A stretch of 36,734 bases of DNA from Calditrichota bacterium (lineage in GTDB: Bacteria; Calditrichota; Calditrichia; RBG-13-44-9): positions 1 to 36,734 of the forward strand of contig JAJRXE010000159.1 of NCBI GenBank assembly GCA_024276455.1. The letters run 5' to 3'. The position numbers and the translations under genes were made by a program. The notes beneath the pieces are model-generated. The model had not been told where the DNA came from. It searched no databases and worked only from the letters and a program-made list of their open reading frames with translations. Positions within the stretch are counted from its first letter, which is position 1; every line of letters begins with the position of its first letter. Shown here piece after piece: positions 34,606 to 36,734 of the stretch.

Positions 34606-35868
34606 TTAGAAAGAGTAACCAAAACTAAACATGAAGAGATGGGCGAGGCCGGTATACGTACCGTTGAAATCGTCGAAGTGCTTTCCCTCGCCATTGACCA
34701 CGGTGCTGCGTTCGCCAAAATCGACCAGCATGTAACCGAAGTCTAACTGCACCTTGCCCAGATTGTAACCCAAACCAAGGGTGTAATCGTTGCGCGTATT
34801 ATCCGGCAACAGCGGACTCATGGATTCGCGCGGCTGGGGGGTCTGATCGTAAATGTAACCCGCCCGGAATTCCAATTTATCGGTTAAATCATAGTGCAAC
34901 CCCAACCGGAAGGTGGAAGAATTGGAATACTCCTCCCGCACCGTGGTGTTCAAATCTTCGTTATCGAAGGAGATGACCAACTTGTCGAAAACATCCCATT
35001 TGGTCCACATGTAGTCAAATTCCAATCCCAGCCTGTCGGTAATCATGTAATGAGCGCCTACCGACAGGAAAGCCGGATAGGTAATTTCCGTGCCGCCCTT
35101 CTGGTCCACAATACCAGCGGTCTGCTCCAAAAAGGTTTTGTAATATTTGTCGTAAATGGTGAAATCCGCATCCCCGTCAAATTCGTTCTTTACACTGTGA
35201 CGATAGAGGAAGCCCAGCGACAGTTTCTCCATTTTGTAGAGAATACTGGCGGAGAAACCGAAAGAGACCTTGGAGTTACCGGAGAGGGTCAATTCCCCAA
35301 CTTCGGTTCCGGGATGGGAATCTTCCGGGAACAAAATGTTGCGGGTGAGGCTCACCGTCGAATACACGATGTCCACTCCACCGCCAATGCTCAGTCCCGG
35401 AGTGACCTGATAAGCAATCACCGGAGAGAAATAAAAGCTTTTCAGATCAACATCCTTAGAGACCACCCGTCCCGGGAAATCATCGCTCCACTTCAATCCT
35501 AGACCAAAGGGGTTAGTAACTCCCAGACCAACGGCGAATTTTTCCGAAAGACGATGGGTTAAATACACACCAATTGGAGTATGAATTTGACTTTCCGATG
35601 TAAAAACCTCATCCGAATAAAGCGGTGCTGGTCCAACCCACTTATTAGATGCCGTAATAATCGTCACTCCCCCGTAGAACTGTGTTCCTTTCAGATAAAC
35701 AATTCCGGCCGGATTGTAGAATACCGAAGAAGCATCGTAGGCCTGAGCGACAACCGCTCCACCCAGCGTCGATGCTCTAGCCCCAAATTCGTACAATCCA
35801 AACCCCGCTCCAAAACTAAGAGAAAAAGACAGGAGCAGCAACATGATAATTAGTAACTCCTTACGCAT
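34606..35868 (-). CDS. FadL/OMPP1/TodX-type outer-membrane transporter
   Basis: The protein has 420 residues, a signal peptide (about 1-20), then the FadL opening AGFGLYEFGARASTLGGAVV and the FYNPAG element near residue 52, which form the N-terminal hatch. The remainder is a long series of amphipathic strands ending FMFSFGYSF with a terminal phenylalanine, as expected for a 14-stranded barrel. FadL-type channels pass fatty acids or aromatic hydrocarbons across the outer membrane by lateral diffusion. AGGAGG precedes the start. It is the first gene of the operon with the SGNH lipoprotein. The substrate class is inferred from family and context. Confidence 0.92.
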   Translation of the reverse strand: MRKELLIIMLLLLSFSLSFGAGFGLYEFGARASTLGGAVVAQAYDASSVFYNPAGIVYLKGTQFYGGVTIITASNKWVGPAPLYSDEVFTSESQIHTPIGVYLTHRLSEKFAVGLGVTNPFGLGLKWSDDFPGRVVSKDVDLKSFYFSPVIAYQVTPGLSIGGGVDIVYSTVSLTRNILFPEDSHPGTEVGELTLSGNSKVSFGFSASILYKMEKLSLGFLYRHSVKNEFDGDADFTIYDKYYKTFLEQTAGIVDQKGGTEITYPAFLSVGAHYMITDRLGLEFDYMWTKWDVFDKLVISFDNEDLNTTVREEYSNSSTFRLGLHYDLTDKLEFRAGYIYDQTPQPRESMSPLLPDNTRNDYTLGLGYNLGKVQLDFGYMLVDFGERSTVVNGEGKHFDDFNGTYTGLAHLFMFSFGYSF

Positions 35869-36074
35869 AGAACCTCCTAATAATTTGGCCTTATAAGTGA
35901 ATTAAAATACAATATTTATGTAAATAACCACAGATGAGTATAAAAAAAATATCTCAAAAAGGCAAGATAAAAATGAGCCGTATTCAGTTATTTAAAAATT
36001 TTTTTCCGTCCAAAAGTTGGAGATTTTTGCCGAAAAGTTTAAATTTTATCTGAAACCAATAAAGGAGACTCAAC

Positions 36075-36734
36075 ATGAAAATACGAACCGGCGTTTTGCT
36101 GCAGCTCATGCTCACCGCTGCCCTGTTTGCCAACTCAAAAGATTTTAAAGCCGCCCGCAGTTGTGGCGAATGCCACGAAGAGATTTACCAGCAGTGGAGT
36201 CAATCCCGCCACGCCCAATCCACCGTACAAAAGGACGCCCTGTTCGCCGGCATGTACCGCTGGGCTATTCAGGACACCCAGGGGAAACTCAAAAAGAAAT
36301 GCATTGTTTGCCATTCCCCAATGTCCACGGTGTTTCAGGATATCGACCCGGAAAAACCGTTCAATCGAGACGGGATCACCTGTCAATTTTGTCACGGTGC
36401 CCGGGAGATCGTCGCTTTTCACAACGCCCGTGACATTAAAATCGATCTGGACACTCTCTACAGCGACCAGCCTTCCCAGGATGTTGATGCCCATCCTGTG
36501 GCCCATCGGGATTATTTTCACACCAGCGAAATTTGCCTGCCCTGTCATGCTGAGATGAAAACGCCCCGCGACATCGAGGTCTGTTCCACGGGACATGAAT
36601 GGAAAACTTATTTTGAACGAACCGGTCAAACCTGCCAGGATTGCCACATGCCCGCAGCGGAGGATTCTCCCTCTCACGAGTTCGCCGGGACCCACCGGGG
36701 CGACTTGCTGCAAAAAGCGATGAAAATGGAATTA
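36075..36734 (+). CDS. multihaem cytochrome c (at least five haems), partial at right edge
   Basis: Start at ATG 36075 behind AAAGGAG; the frame is open for 220 codons to the window end. A signal peptide covers about residues 1-19. Five CxxCH haem sites are visible: CGECH (30-34), CIVCH (76-80), CQFCH (103-107), CLPCH (154-158) and CQDCH (187-191). WSQSRHAQS, DGITCQFCHG and DCHMP match the cytochrome c554/NrfA-like multihaem group, where extra histidines serve as distal ligands. Such periplasmic proteins carry electrons in anaerobic respiration of nitrogen, sulfur or metal compounds. The C-terminus and any partner genes are outside the window, so the enzyme or carrier role cannot be decided. 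Confidence 0.9.
   Translation, partial: MKIRTGVLLQLMLTAALFANSKDFKAARSCGECHEEIYQQWSQSRHAQSTVQKDALFAGMYRWAIQDTQGKLKKKCIVCHSPMSTVFQDIDPEKPFNRDGITCQFCHGAREIVAFHNARDIKIDLDTLYSDQPSQDVDAHPVAHRDYFHTSEICLPCHAEMKTPRDIEVCSTGHEWKTYFERTGQTCQDCHMPAAEDSPSHEFAGTHRGDLLQKAMKMEL

Overview
The window looks like chromosome from a flagellated, diderm (LPS-bearing) bacterium. A Kdo transferase (waaA), a FadL-type outer-membrane channel, two further outer-membrane barrel proteins, an RseC-like fragment, a FliW/FlgM-type cluster and a multihaem cytochrome support that reading. The GWxTD-domain protein, the putative porin and the many exported peptidases recall the FCB-group lineages around Calditrichota and KSB1-like bacteria. 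That placement is inference from gene content; no rRNA gene is present.

Layout. 1-138 is the start of an RseC/MucC-like gene running off the left edge. 354-3241 is a tight + operon: GWxTD protein, Gfo/Idh/MocA dehydrogenase, ICMT/PEMT-like membrane methyltransferase. 3439-6418 holds an outer-membrane barrel protein with a hairpin over its ribosome site, a cysteine-desulfurase-like class V PLP enzyme and a macro-domain protein. 6553-8458 (-) holds HU, a FlgM-like protein, a protein made of little more than a sigma region-4-like helix-turn-helix, and fliW. 8738-14667 (-) holds a putative porin, a nitroreductase, dGTPase and an M14 carboxypeptidase broken by an in-frame TAG. tRNA-Arg(CCG) and rpsT follow on + at 14929-15366, then a roughly 400-bp island of hairpin repeats. 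15987-20515 (-) holds Mrp, VanZ-like and an M1 peptidase whose C-terminal third looks like an outer-membrane barrel. 20803-30559 (+) holds a class A PBP broken by an in-frame TAA, rsgA, waaA, a CMD-family protein, a TetR regulator, an S9 peptidase, an AmgK-like kinase and a degenerate HAD protein. 30716-35868 (-) holds a FlgO/CsgG-like TPR protein, an SGNH-hydrolase lipoprotein and FadL. A multihaem cytochrome c begins at 36075 and runs off the right edge.

How the genes fit together. Envelope work dominates: cell-wall synthesis (PBP1A, possibly the AmgK-like kinase), LPS (waaA, possibly the Gfo/Idh enzyme), lipid uptake (SGNH lipoprotein plus FadL) and exported peptide degradation (M1, M14, S9).

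The points most worth a second look are the two in-frame stops in otherwise intact conserved genes, the peptidase-barrel fusion, the fliW/mini-sigma/FlgM cluster without a csrA, the kinase/pseudo-HAD pair, and the dense hairpin-repeat DNA at 15.6-16.0 kb and 11.2-11.6 kb. I found no CRISPR array, transposase, integrase or recognisable defence system.
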